Translations under genes and position numbers: made by a program | Assembly: GCA_029541985.1 (NCBI GenBank) | Contig: CP095414.1 | Coordinates: forward strand, 2,701,001-2,765,000 | DNA length: 64,000 nucleotides | Source: Bacteroidales bacterium F22 | GTDB lineage: Bacteria > Bacteroidota > Bacteroidia > Bacteroidales > Bacteroidaceae | Reading direction: 5' to 3' | Part shown: positions 36,676 to 44,334 of the stretch, in pieces | How positions within the stretch are numbered: the first letter of the stretch is position 1 | Layout: each line of letters starts with the position of its first letter | The notes under the pieces: generated by a model | What the model saw: only the letters and a program-made list of their open reading frames with translations | Database searches by the model: none | What the model was told of the DNA's origin: nothing

Positions 36676-37972
36676 GAAATTCATAAAAAGGATTTGCTTC
36701 AACACTTTGTTCAAAGTCATTCGCAGAATCGTTTGTATCAAGGAGTAATTTACCACTTAGTACTTTTCTACGTACAGCCTTACCTTTATTAGAAGCTCCT
36801 TGGCTACCATCAGACACCCACGCATAACTTTTGTCAAGAACAGGACTGATTTCATTCCACTCGTAGTCTGTCTGGTTGCTTAGGTTTACACAATCTTGTA
36901 TCCACGAAGTTGGTATTTCATATCTTTTTGAAGTCATCATTCTCTGTAAGTCACCATATATGAACTCATAATAATAATTGACTATATTATCTTCAACAAA
37001 TTGTTCTGGTGTAATCTCTTCTGGAATTTGTGCCAAAGCGTAGGCCTTAATTCCTCTTTGGTGAGGTATCCATATAGACTTGGATGCGGCATAGAGTTTC
37101 ACTAAGTCAGGTACTTCAGTTTGTGTATCTGGATATCTATCATTCTCGTCGTACCATTCGTAGTCAGCGACAGATAGATTAAAAGAATTAGCATTGTCCA
37201 CAGAGTGGTCTTTAGCAGCATCAACGAGTAATATACTTTCTCCTGGTTGAACCAAAACAGCTTCCCCTCGAGGAATCATATAAATTGCATCAGTGATAAA
37301 ATAATTTGCTTTGTAAGTATCATAAGGAGTTCCATCTCCTGATTGTATATCTTCTTCTTCCATTTCCTGATCGAGTACAAAGAAGTCATTATGTACATCA
37401 GACTGCATAGCTGATTCTACAATCGCAAGCCCTTGAGCATCTAGTACTTCATTGCTATTGTTGTATAGTCTAAAATACGAATCTCCCATGTATGAGTTAC
37501 CTTCTGGTGTGAGTGTTCCTGATACGAAAATTTCGGCAAAGACAAATCCCGAGCCAACATCAAGTAATTGTAAAGGAATGGACAATGATTGCAATTCTCC
37601 ATTGGTTGTAATCTCTACTGCTTGGAGAGCGCCACGGACTTTGATAGCCTTGGATGCTCCCTCTACATCAGCAGTTGCGTCTCCTTCAATCATGACGTCA
37701 TAGAGTCCCTCGATCAATTTCGTTTGGAATCCATTTGCCTGTAGTGCACTAAAGTCAAAAGTTGTAGTCTCTTTAGTGGCTGTATCGGTAAAAGTGATAT
37801 TCATGGCACCATACTCGATATTGCTTATGCCAGTAGGGGCTTGAACTTCTACTTTGACATCGCTGTAAATGATATCGTCATTATCATCAGAACAAGCAGT
37901 CATTGCCAGTCCGACACACGCAACTAGTAGCATTGTCTTAGCTACTCTGTAATAATCTCTTAGATTTTTCAT
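36668..37972 (-). CDS. DUF4876-type lipoprotein
   Basis: A 434-residue lipoprotein: MKNLRDYYRVAKTMLLVACVGLAMTAC gives a lipobox MTAC followed by SDDNDD, whose acidic residues after the cysteine resemble the lipoprotein export signal of Bacteroidota surface proteins. An N-terminal beta domain (about 35-130, VKVEVQAPTGISNIEYG) is followed by a region with VFAEIFVSGTLTPEGNSYMGDSYFRLYNNSNE, the core of the DUF4876 family. Function is unknown. It lies 33 bp after the TonB receptor gene and overlaps the next gene, consistent with a receptor-associated surface lipoprotein, the position SusD-like proteins take elsewhere, though it is not SusD-like. Confidence 0.82.
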   Translation of the reverse strand: MKNLRDYYRVAKTMLLVACVGLAMTACSDDNDDIIYSDVKVEVQAPTGISNIEYGAMNITFTDTATKETTTFDFSALQANGFQTKLIEGLYDVMIEGDATADVEGASKAIKVRGALQAVEITTNGELQSLSIPLQLLDVGSGFVFAEIFVSGTLTPEGNSYMGDSYFRLYNNSNEVLDAQGLAIVESAMQSDVHNDFFVLDQEMEEEDIQSGDGTPYDTYKANYFITDAIYMIPRGEAVLVQPGESILLVDAAKDHSVDNANSFNLSVADYEWYDENDRYPDTQTEVPDLVKLYAASKSIWIPHQRGIKAYALAQIPEEITPEQFVEDNIVNYYYEFIYGDLQRMMTSKRYEIPTSWIQDCVNLSNQTDYEWNEISPVLDKSYAWVSDGSQGASNKGKAVRRKVLSGKLLLDTNDSANDFEQSVEANPFYEFHD

Positions 37973-38005
37973 TGTCTGTATAATTAAATTAATATATATA
38001 GTTTT

Positions 38006-40810
38006 TTATAATGAGAACTTGATTTCCATACCAAAGTAAGGGTTCGCACTTCTTCGTATAGTTGACTCTCCGACTTTATAATCAGGGGTGTAGTCAAGTA
38101 TCCTATCGACAAAGAGAGATAGCTTAATCCATTGACCAAATTTCTTCGATGCCTTTAGATTAACCAAAGCGTAAAAAGGTTCTTTCCCGTTTCCTCCCGT
38201 GATGACCGATTGAGGAATAATAAGATGAGTCAAATAAATATCTTGTTTGCTTGATTCTGTATAAGGATGTACTTCTCCATTGATATCCATATACTCGTAT
38301 GGAGTACCACTTTTCACGATGTCTTTTTGTTTGGACCACCACATACATTCTACAGTAGAAGAAATGATAAGTCCCAATTTTTCTAAATAAGTATCGAAGG
38401 TAAAGTTGGTGTTGAATCGTTGTTTGATATAGCCTGATTTCCAATAATAATGAGCAATATACATATCACTAATCGTTTGATTCAAGACTACTTCTTGATA
38501 CGAATTGTCCCATTGACTTTGACTATTCGTATAAGTACTTCTTAACCAAGCTCCAGAAGCCGTTATACGTGTGTGGAGACTGGGTATTCTTCTAGTACTT
38601 CCCTGAAATTCAATGCCCTCTTTTACGACACGAGTACCATTGGATAATACCTGCTGTTTAGCTAATATCGTTTTGTCGGTATAAGTTAAATCAGCTAGAT
38701 TTGGAGGTCCTGTTAAGGTAGTTCCATCGATAGTGGACTGGTCAAATTTTTTATATGTCAGTGTAGTAGGGGTATTTTCATATCTAAACCCATTATTCAT
38801 CCGTTCTTTGAAATAGGTCACTGATAAGTTATTCTTTTTATAGCTAGCCCCTAATCGTAGTTCCCATTTCTGATTCGTACTCGGTTTGATTGCGTAGGGA
38901 GTTTGATCCATGATGAATGTCTTCACATAAATACGTCTATACTCTTTGTTCGCATGATAGTAATTGAGTTCATCATAATCCCAATACTGCTTATTAGGAA
39001 AGAGTTGATGGATACTAGGAAGTAGTGTCATCTTTCCAAATCCAGCTGTGATATCCAGTTGAAGAGGATTTTGAGCGATTTGTATCTCAGGCAGTTCCCA
39101 TTGCATATTCACACGAGGGTCCAGATACCATTGTCCACTCATCGCATAACTATCTGGAAGATTCAATAAACCATTAGCTCGTACACCAGCTTGCAGTGTA
39201 AATCGGCTTTTACCCATAGACCATTTTATGCGGTCTTCTAGATAAGCGGCTGCAAGGTTTTTTCCAGGGGTATCAGAATAGGGAAATGGCCTCAGTGACG
39301 TCGAGTAGTTTATTGGTTTAGTAGGGTCATAAACCTGTCCTTCTCCATAGTTCTTACTATATCTCCAATTTAGTCCCAACTGCCATCGATTCCATATCTG
39401 TCCTATATGATGTTCTGCACGTAACCGAAAGTCAATATTAGAGGTGAAAGGCTGACCATCCACTGTCAGATGTGCTGTATAACTCATCGGCAATATGATA
39501 GCATCATGTTCTCCCGCTTCATAACCAATAGGTGCAGCTCTGTCTCTGTCTAATTGAACAAATTTAGTTCGAGTAATTTTTTCTTTTGCATATGAAGAAG
39601 ATGCTTGTAGATGGATCTCTTTGATAAACTGTCCACTTTTACCCAACCAAGATAATTCACTATTCAAAGCAAAGTAAGTATAACTTGACTTGTATTTATC
39701 TTCTGCTTGTCTAGCAATATCGGGGTCTTCCTTTTCAGCATCAATAGTCTGTCGGTAGTCTGTTCCTATTCGCCATTTGATTTCATTTCCACCCCAATTC
39801 CAATCCTGTTTATACCTAGAAGAAATTAATAATCGTTGGTATGTTTCATAAGGATTTCGAGGATCTGCTTTTGAATCAAGATATCCTACATCAACTTGCC
39901 ATACCTTTTGCCCATTATTCCAAGATAATCCTTTATTGACATGAAGCAATTTGGTGAATTCATCTACTTTCAGACGTGCTTCAAGAGGTGTATCTTCTAA
40001 TCGACGAGTAATCTTGATGACACCAGAAGTTAGATCTCCATACTGCACAGAAGGAATTCCCCGGATAACTTCCACTTTCTCTATGTCATCCGTTGAGAGA
40101 GTACGCATATCTAATCCATAATCAACCATATTTCTAGAATTATCTTGTTGAGTGAACCCTTGAGCAACATACTGTAAATTAGCATCTTGCTGCTGAACAG
40201 CCCCATCGATGACAAACTGCGTACCTTGTGCAGTTACAGCGTAATCACCACTACTGATACCCACTTCTCGCAGTGTGGCAACATTACCTGCTGTAAGATT
40301 AGGGGTTTGTGTACTATTTCCTGGAAGTAATGCGAGTACATCAGCGAAACTACTAGGTTGAATGTGTTCCAATGCACGTCTGTCGATGGTAGAAGCACTT
40401 GTGAGTCCTTTACTCTCCGAAGCTGTCACGACGACTCCTTGAAGTGTCGTAGAAGTTTCATTAAGAAAGACCTTCAATGTCGTATTTCGGCTCATGTTTA
40501 CTGTTATCCTCTTGCTTTGATAACCAATATAACTCACCTCCAATTCATGATGTCCTGGTAGGACTTTCTTAAAGGTGTAGGTACCTTCTGTGTTACCAAT
40601 TCCACTGATTTTTGATGCCATTCCCTTGAGATGCATTGTAGAAAATGGGAGAGATTGTCCGTCTTGTGCTGAAAGAATCGTTATCTGTAGTGAATATGTA
40701 TTTGTCTGTTTGTTTATCTGTGAAATCTTATTTTGAGCCTGGAGGATAGAACTCATTATGAAAACTGTTATCCCTACGATGAGAAGCTTATGTGGATTGA
40801 CTAATCGCAT
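38006..40810 (-). CDS. TonB-dependent outer-membrane receptor with carboxypeptidase-like domain
   Basis: A 934-residue receptor that uses TonB energy to import a bound ligand. After a signal peptide (to about residue 26) comes a CarboxypepD_reg-like domain (about 38-115, SAQDGQSLPFSTMHLKGM, VSYIGYQSKRITV), then a plug with SSFADVLALLPG and VEKVEVIRGIPSVQYGDLTSGVIKI-like sequence (IEKVEVIRGIPSVQYGD), and a 22-strand barrel ending in NPYFGMEIKFSL. There is no SusD partner, so it is more like siderophore, haem, cobalamin or peptide receptors than glycan SusC. First gene of the seven-gene cluster. The ligand cannot be read from the sequence. Confidence 0.92.
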   Translation of the reverse strand: MRLVNPHKLLIVGITVFIMSSILQAQNKISQINKQTNTYSLQITILSAQDGQSLPFSTMHLKGMASKISGIGNTEGTYTFKKVLPGHHELEVSYIGYQSKRITVNMSRNTTLKVFLNETSTTLQGVVVTASESKGLTSASTIDRRALEHIQPSSFADVLALLPGNSTQTPNLTAGNVATLREVGISSGDYAVTAQGTQFVIDGAVQQQDANLQYVAQGFTQQDNSRNMVDYGLDMRTLSTDDIEKVEVIRGIPSVQYGDLTSGVIKITRRLEDTPLEARLKVDEFTKLLHVNKGLSWNNGQKVWQVDVGYLDSKADPRNPYETYQRLLISSRYKQDWNWGGNEIKWRIGTDYRQTIDAEKEDPDIARQAEDKYKSSYTYFALNSELSWLGKSGQFIKEIHLQASSSYAKEKITRTKFVQLDRDRAAPIGYEAGEHDAIILPMSYTAHLTVDGQPFTSNIDFRLRAEHHIGQIWNRWQLGLNWRYSKNYGEGQVYDPTKPINYSTSLRPFPYSDTPGKNLAAAYLEDRIKWSMGKSRFTLQAGVRANGLLNLPDSYAMSGQWYLDPRVNMQWELPEIQIAQNPLQLDITAGFGKMTLLPSIHQLFPNKQYWDYDELNYYHANKEYRRIYVKTFIMDQTPYAIKPSTNQKWELRLGASYKKNNLSVTYFKERMNNGFRYENTPTTLTYKKFDQSTIDGTTLTGPPNLADLTYTDKTILAKQQVLSNGTRVVKEGIEFQGSTRRIPSLHTRITASGAWLRSTYTNSQSQWDNSYQEVVLNQTISDMYIAHYYWKSGYIKQRFNTNFTFDTYLEKLGLIISSTVECMWWSKQKDIVKSGTPYEYMDINGEVHPYTESSKQDIYLTHLIIPQSVITGGNGKEPFYALVNLKASKKFGQWIKLSLFVDRILDYTPDYKVGESTIRRSANPYFGMEIKFSL

Positions 40811-40836
40811 TCTGTTTATTTATCTTTATTTTGGTG

Positions 40837-40868
40837 CAAAATTAGATAATCTTTACATTGTGTACAAT
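40837..40868 (-). promoter_or_regulatory. Promoter of the TonB/ABC cluster with overlapping palindrome
   Basis: On the minus strand: ATTG (40865-40868), 20-bp spacer, TAATTTTG (40837-40844), about 27 bp before the receptor ATG. The palindrome ATTGTGTACAAT (40857-40868) overlaps the -33 element and is a candidate operator. Confidence 0.65.
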
Positions 40869-40949
40869 CGCTATTTGTAGGTAAAAGATGTTACATGTGT
40901 CCCTATTTATTGGTATTACAAGAAATATTTGAATTAGATAGACGGATAA

Positions 40950-40987
40950 AAAAAACGGTGCTGGATAAATATCCAACACCGAATTTT
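40950..40987 (-). terminator. Strong terminator with no gene upstream of it
   Basis: An 11-bp stem (CGGTG-C-TGGAT / ATCCA-A-CACCG on the plus strand; the odd pair becomes a T-G wobble on the minus strand) with T8 on the minus strand. No coding gene on the minus strand ends here; the tRNA-Arg transcript already has its own terminator at 41255, so this may end a small RNA. Confidence 0.8.
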
Positions 40988-41170
40988 TTATAGATTAACT
41001 ATGATAGTACATGCGTATTTTACTATTATTATGACTTATTCGTAACTACACTATGACTAATTTTTATGTACCATCATTGCTATCTATCTCTTTAATTCTC
41101 ATCAATCATTCAATAAACATTCTATCTCGATATTGAATCAAAAAGGGAACTGACTCGCTATCGATATGAA
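40955..41170 (-). ncRNA. Candidate small RNA of about 215 nt
   Basis: A minus-strand TATATTTG box (41176-41183) with a near -33 TTTC (41203-41206, 19-bp spacer) lies upstream, and a strong T-tailed terminator (40950-40987) lies downstream. Between them I see no ORF of convincing length and no family signature (not 6S or SRP by eye). Call rests only on the promoter-terminator pair. Confidence 0.3.
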
Positions 41171-41254
41171 CACTGCAAATATAGGTTGTTTGTTTTAATG
41201 GTGAAATCCCTATTAGTAGGTAAATGAATTAAACCTATACCTATTTGTGGGGAT

Positions 41255-41293
41255 AAAAAATAGCATTTATCGAGTTGTCGATAAATGCTATTT
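41255..41293 (-). terminator. Terminator of tRNA-Arg
   Basis: Perfect 16-bp arms (41258-41273 and 41278-41293) around loop GTTG, with T6 on the minus strand, starting 3 bp past the tRNA. Confidence 0.92.
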
Positions 41294-41295
41294 CG

Positions 41296-41369
<74 letters not shown>

Positions 41370-41395
41370 ATCTCTTTATTGCTTAATTGCGGGTG

Positions 41396-41427
41396 CAAAT
41401 ATATGCATTAAAGAGCTATTCTGCAAG
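41396..41427 (-). promoter_or_regulatory. Promoter of tRNA-Arg
   Basis: Minus strand: CTTG (41424-41427), 20-bp spacer, TATATTTG (41396-41403); the expected start is about 20 nt before the tRNA 5' end. Confidence 0.7.
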
Positions 41428-41492
41428 TACATTGTGGAAAAAAAACAATTATATTAGCATATTTCTCTACATATACCTTAAAAGACTATCTA

Positions 41493-42656
41493 TTAGCCGA
41501 AAAAACGTCTGAATTTTTTGAAGATGGTTCCTTTTGCTTCATCATTAGGTTTGAAGTTATCAGACTTTTTCATCTTCTCCAATGCGGTTTTTTCCTCCTT
41601 ACTCAATGTTTGAGGTACATAGAAACTGACATTGACTAGTAGGTCACCTGTTCCATATCCATTGACACTTGGCAAACCTTTACCTCGCAATCTCAAGACT
41701 TTGCCTGGTTGAGTACCAGATTCTATTTTTACCTTTGCATGACCATCAACAGTAGGTATTTCCACTGTATCGCCTAGGGCAGCTTGTGGAATACTCAAGA
41801 GTAAGTTGTAAACCAAATCATTTTCATCGCGAATAAGTTCCTCGTCGGGAATCTCTTCTACAAGAATAAGTAAATCACCAGGGACACCATTACGTTTCGC
41901 TGCATTACCTTTACCAGACATTGAAAGCTGCATACCATTCATTACGCCAGCAGGAATCTTTACTTCTACAACTTCTTCGCCTTGGACGATACCATCACCA
42001 CCACAATGAGAACACTTCTTCTTGATAATCGTTCCAGTACCACCACAAGTCTGGCAAGTTGACTGACTTTGCATGGCACCAAGAATAGTCTGTTGAACAT
42101 GCATCTGAGTTCCTGAGCCATGACAAGTAGGACAAGTCTCTACAGAAGAACCATCTTCAGCACCTGAACCTTGACAATGAGTACAAGTTACATATTTCTT
42201 GAGTTTAAATTTCTTTGTTGCTCCATGTGCAATTTCTTTTAGGGTCAACTTCACGCGTACACGTAAGTCACTTCCTTTGAAACGTCTTGGTTGTGCACTT
42301 CTACCACGACCACCGCCGCTAAAGTGTCCTCCGAAGATGTCTCCAAACATGCTGAAGATATCATCCATATCCATGTTGCCACCGCCATTGAATCCGCCAA
42401 AAGGATTACCACCACCTCCAGCAGCACCTCCCAATCCCGCATGACCATATTGATCATAACGTGCACGCTTGTCTTTATTACTCAATACGTCATAAGCCTC
42501 AGCCGCTTCTTTAAACTTCTCTTCAGCTTTTTTATCGCCTGGATTTTTATCAGGGTGATATTGAATTGCTTTTTTGCGGTACGCTTTTTTTATTTCAGCG
42601 TCAGTAGCGGTTTTACTGAGTCCTAATACTTCATAATAATCTCTTTTCTCTGCCAT
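41493..42656 (-). CDS. dnaJ: Chaperone DnaJ
   Basis: Hsp40 cochaperone that delivers unfolded proteins to DnaK and stimulates its ATPase. 387 residues in the full type I layout: J domain with YHPDKNPGD (HPD motif about residues 34-36), G/F-rich linker with [19 protein letters not shown], four CxxCxGxG zinc motifs ([32 protein letters not shown]) and a C-terminal substrate domain. It lies 28 bp after grpE. dnaK is not adjacent. The grpE-dnaJ pair is standard for this group. Confidence 0.97.
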   Translation of the reverse strand: MAEKRDYYEVLGLSKTATDAEIKKAYRKKAIQYHPDKNPGDKKAEEKFKEAAEAYDVLSNKDKRARYDQYGHAGLGGAAGGGGNPFGGFNGGGNMDMDDIFSMFGDIFGGHFSGGGRGRSAQPRRFKGSDLRVRVKLTLKEIAHGATKKFKLKKYVTCTHCQGSGAEDGSSVETCPTCHGSGTQMHVQQTILGAMQSQSTCQTCGGTGTIIKKKCSHCGGDGIVQGEEVVEVKIPAGVMNGMQLSMSGKGNAAKRNGVPGDLLILVEEIPDEELIRDENDLVYNLLLSIPQAALGDTVEIPTVDGHAKVKIESGTQPGKVLRLRGKGLPSVNGYGTGDLLVNVSFYVPQTLSKEEKTALEKMKKSDNFKPNDEAKGTIFKKFRRFFG

Positions 42657-42684
42657 CTTGATTTCTTTCTGATTGGTTCATTAA

Positions 42685-43308
42685 TTATTGTCCTACAACT
42701 ACTTTAGCATGGCGAATGACCTTGTCATTGAGTTTATATCCTCGCTGTACGCAGTCAATAATTTTGCCTTTGAGCTCTTCATCTGGAGTAGGGACCATAG
42801 CAATTGCTTCGTGGAGGTCGGTATCCAATGCCAATTTATCTGTCTCGATTGGTTTAACTCCATTTTGTTCCAGTACACTAACGAATTTTGTATAAATTAG
42901 TTGCATACCTTCTTTTATGGCAGCTATATCATCTGATTTCTCTAGGGTATCGAGAGCACGCTCCATATCATCCAATACAGGCAATACTGCTGTAAAAGAT
43001 TTTTCTCCACCATTGAGTATCAAATTAGCTTTCTCTTTGATACTTCTTTTACGATAATTATCAAATTCCGCAGTAAGACGAAGATATTTATCTTCTTTAG
43101 CAGCCAATTTTTTTTCCAAATCTTCCACCTTTTTTGCCAAAATCTCTTCAGCAGTAGGTTCTTCGATAAGTTCTTCCTTGTCAGCTGCCTCATTTTCGTC
43201 ATCTGCAATCGGCTCCTGATTCAATGTTGCACTTTGTTGAGCTGAAAGATCTGCCTCTTTGTCCATAGCAGCCTCAGTTGTCTTTTGCTTCTCTTTTTCT
43301 ATTTTCAT
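42685..43308 (-). CDS. grpE: Nucleotide exchange factor GrpE
   Basis: Exchanges ADP for ATP on DnaK. From the ATG at 43308, 207 residues: an acidic disordered N-terminal region, a long coiled coil (KVEDLEKKLAAKEDKYLRLTAEFDNYRKRS), and the C-terminal beta domain with VLEQNGVKPIE and VPTPDEELKGKIIDCVQRGYKLNDKVIRHAKVVVG, the conserved GrpE signature. The start is chosen because the longer frame extends into a structured inverted repeat. It precedes dnaJ by 28 bp. No CIRCE element is present upstream, but there is an unusual inverted repeat at 43351-43390. Confidence 0.96.
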   Translation of the reverse strand: MKIEKEKQKTTEAAMDKEADLSAQQSATLNQEPIADDENEAADKEELIEEPTAEEILAKKVEDLEKKLAAKEDKYLRLTAEFDNYRKRSIKEKANLILNGGEKSFTAVLPVLDDMERALDTLEKSDDIAAIKEGMQLIYTKFVSVLEQNGVKPIETDKLALDTDLHEAIAMVPTPDEELKGKIIDCVQRGYKLNDKVIRHAKVVVGQ

Positions 43309-43350
43309 CTCTCTAATTTCTATTATATATTCGTTTTTGCTCACTAAGAG

Positions 43351-43390
43351 ATAGACATCACAGTAAGTTGACTCAGTCAATGATGTCTAT
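43351..43390. repeat. Nested inverted repeat upstream of grpE
   Basis: ATAGACATCA (43351-43360) pairs with TGATGTCTAT (43381-43390); directly inside the right arm a second pair TTGAC/GTCAA (43368-43380) surrounds TCA. No T-run follows on the minus strand, so it is not an obvious terminator for the methyltransferase gene; it lies 43 bp before the grpE ATG and could be an operator or a structured leader. Confidence 0.7.
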
Positions 43391-43467
43391 TATTTACATT
43401 TTCGATGCTCTTATGTATCCTACAAATAGAGTGCCAACAGCATCAATAATATATATATATTGCTTTT

Positions 43468-44256
43468 TTATCGATTGCGTCTTCTAAATTCTCCACATAT
43501 AAGTGCCGTTGCGATGGCTACATTGAGCGATTCTGATCCATTTCTATCATCTGGATATGTAGGGAGAAAGAGTCTATGTGTGAGTTTTGTCTGCAATTCT
43601 TTTGATATCCCCTTGCCCTCATTTCCCATGATTAGTATCCCGTGATTGGTCAATTCTTGTTGATAAATATCTTTTCCATTTAGAAGCGAACCATATATCG
43701 GGGTTTCAGCGGGGAGTTTGTCTAATAGATGGCTTAGATTGCCATAATGTATTTTTATTCTGGAAATAGCTCCCATCGTAGCTTGTATTACCTTGGGATT
43801 ATAGCAATCAGCGGTTCCTATACTACAAAATATTTGGTCTATGCCAAACCAATCACACAGCCTGATAATAGTGCCTAAATTCCCTGGGTCTTGTACATCG
43901 TCCAACATCAGACATAAGTTGTTTTCAATGGACTTAATCAATGTATTTGACCATTGCTCCTTTTCTTGTGGTGGCATATAAAAGACTGCAAGAACCGATT
44001 GTGGATGGCACAACAGACTGGCCTGTTTCAGTTCATCAGCCGATGCAGTTGCAACTTGCTCTATCAATTTTGCTTGCTTTAATTCCTCTTGATGTATCGT
44101 TAACCAATCGTCCAATCCAACCAAAAGATGGCAGCGATGTGTTTGAAGAAGTTCGAGCACAACCTTAGGACCTTCTGCTAAAAATAATCCCTTTAAGACA
44201 CGCTGTTTTTTTTGTTCTAAAGAGTGTATGGACTTTATTTGATTTTTACTGAGCAT
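43468..44256 (-). CDS. SpoU/TrmH-family RNA 2'-O-methyltransferase
   Basis: A SAM-dependent rRNA or tRNA ribose methyltransferase, 262 residues from the ATG at 44256 (MLSKNQIKSIHSLEQKK, the usual start). The N-terminal substrate-binding domain (to about 100) precedes the SPOUT catalytic domain, whose trefoil-knot motifs are clear: LDDVQDPGNLGTIIRLCDWFG, GILIMGNEGKGIS and the C-terminal SLNVAIATALICGEFRRR. The exact nucleotide target cannot be told. It stands divergent to tamL, with minus-strand TAnnTTTG boxes upstream. Confidence 0.93.
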   Translation of the reverse strand: MLSKNQIKSIHSLEQKKQRVLKGLFLAEGPKVVLELLQTHRCHLLVGLDDWLTIHQEELKQAKLIEQVATASADELKQASLLCHPQSVLAVFYMPPQEKEQWSNTLIKSIENNLCLMLDDVQDPGNLGTIIRLCDWFGIDQIFCSIGTADCYNPKVIQATMGAISRIKIHYGNLSHLLDKLPAETPIYGSLLNGKDIYQQELTNHGILIMGNEGKGISKELQTKLTHRLFLPTYPDDRNGSESLNVAIATALICGEFRRRNR

Positions 44257-44271
44257 ATTGAAAGATATTTG

Positions 44272-44294
44272 CAAAATTAATAGATGCAAAGGTA
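44272..44294 (-). promoter_or_regulatory. -7 elements for the SpoU methyltransferase gene
   Basis: Two exact minus-strand TAnnTTTG matches: TAATTTTG (44272-44279) and TACCTTTG (44287-44294). Neither has a clean -33; one of them is probably used. Confidence 0.5.
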
Positions 44295-44315
44295 AGAAGT
44301 TTCTTGCATAACTAC

Positions 44316-44323
44316 TATATTTG
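44316..44323 (+). promoter_or_regulatory. -7 promoter element of tamL
   Basis: TATATTTG, exact match, 12 bp before the first in-frame ATG at 44335, so the leader would be very short if that ATG is used. Confidence 0.55.
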
Positions 44324-44334
44324 TAGCAATATAT

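Noticed and set aside
36676-36756. Longer N-terminus for the DUF6850-like protein
   Set aside because: It would overlap the DUF4876 gene by about 90 bp and place residues before a normal signal peptide; ATG 36675 or 36684 fits better.
42199-42626. Plus-strand ORFs across dnaJ, proline- or threonine-rich
   Set aside because: Their composition is the reverse complement of the Gly/Phe-rich DnaJ linker; not genes.
43309-43467. Possible CIRCE heat-shock element before grpE
   Set aside because: The inverted repeat does not match TTAGCACTC-N9-GAGTGCTAA.
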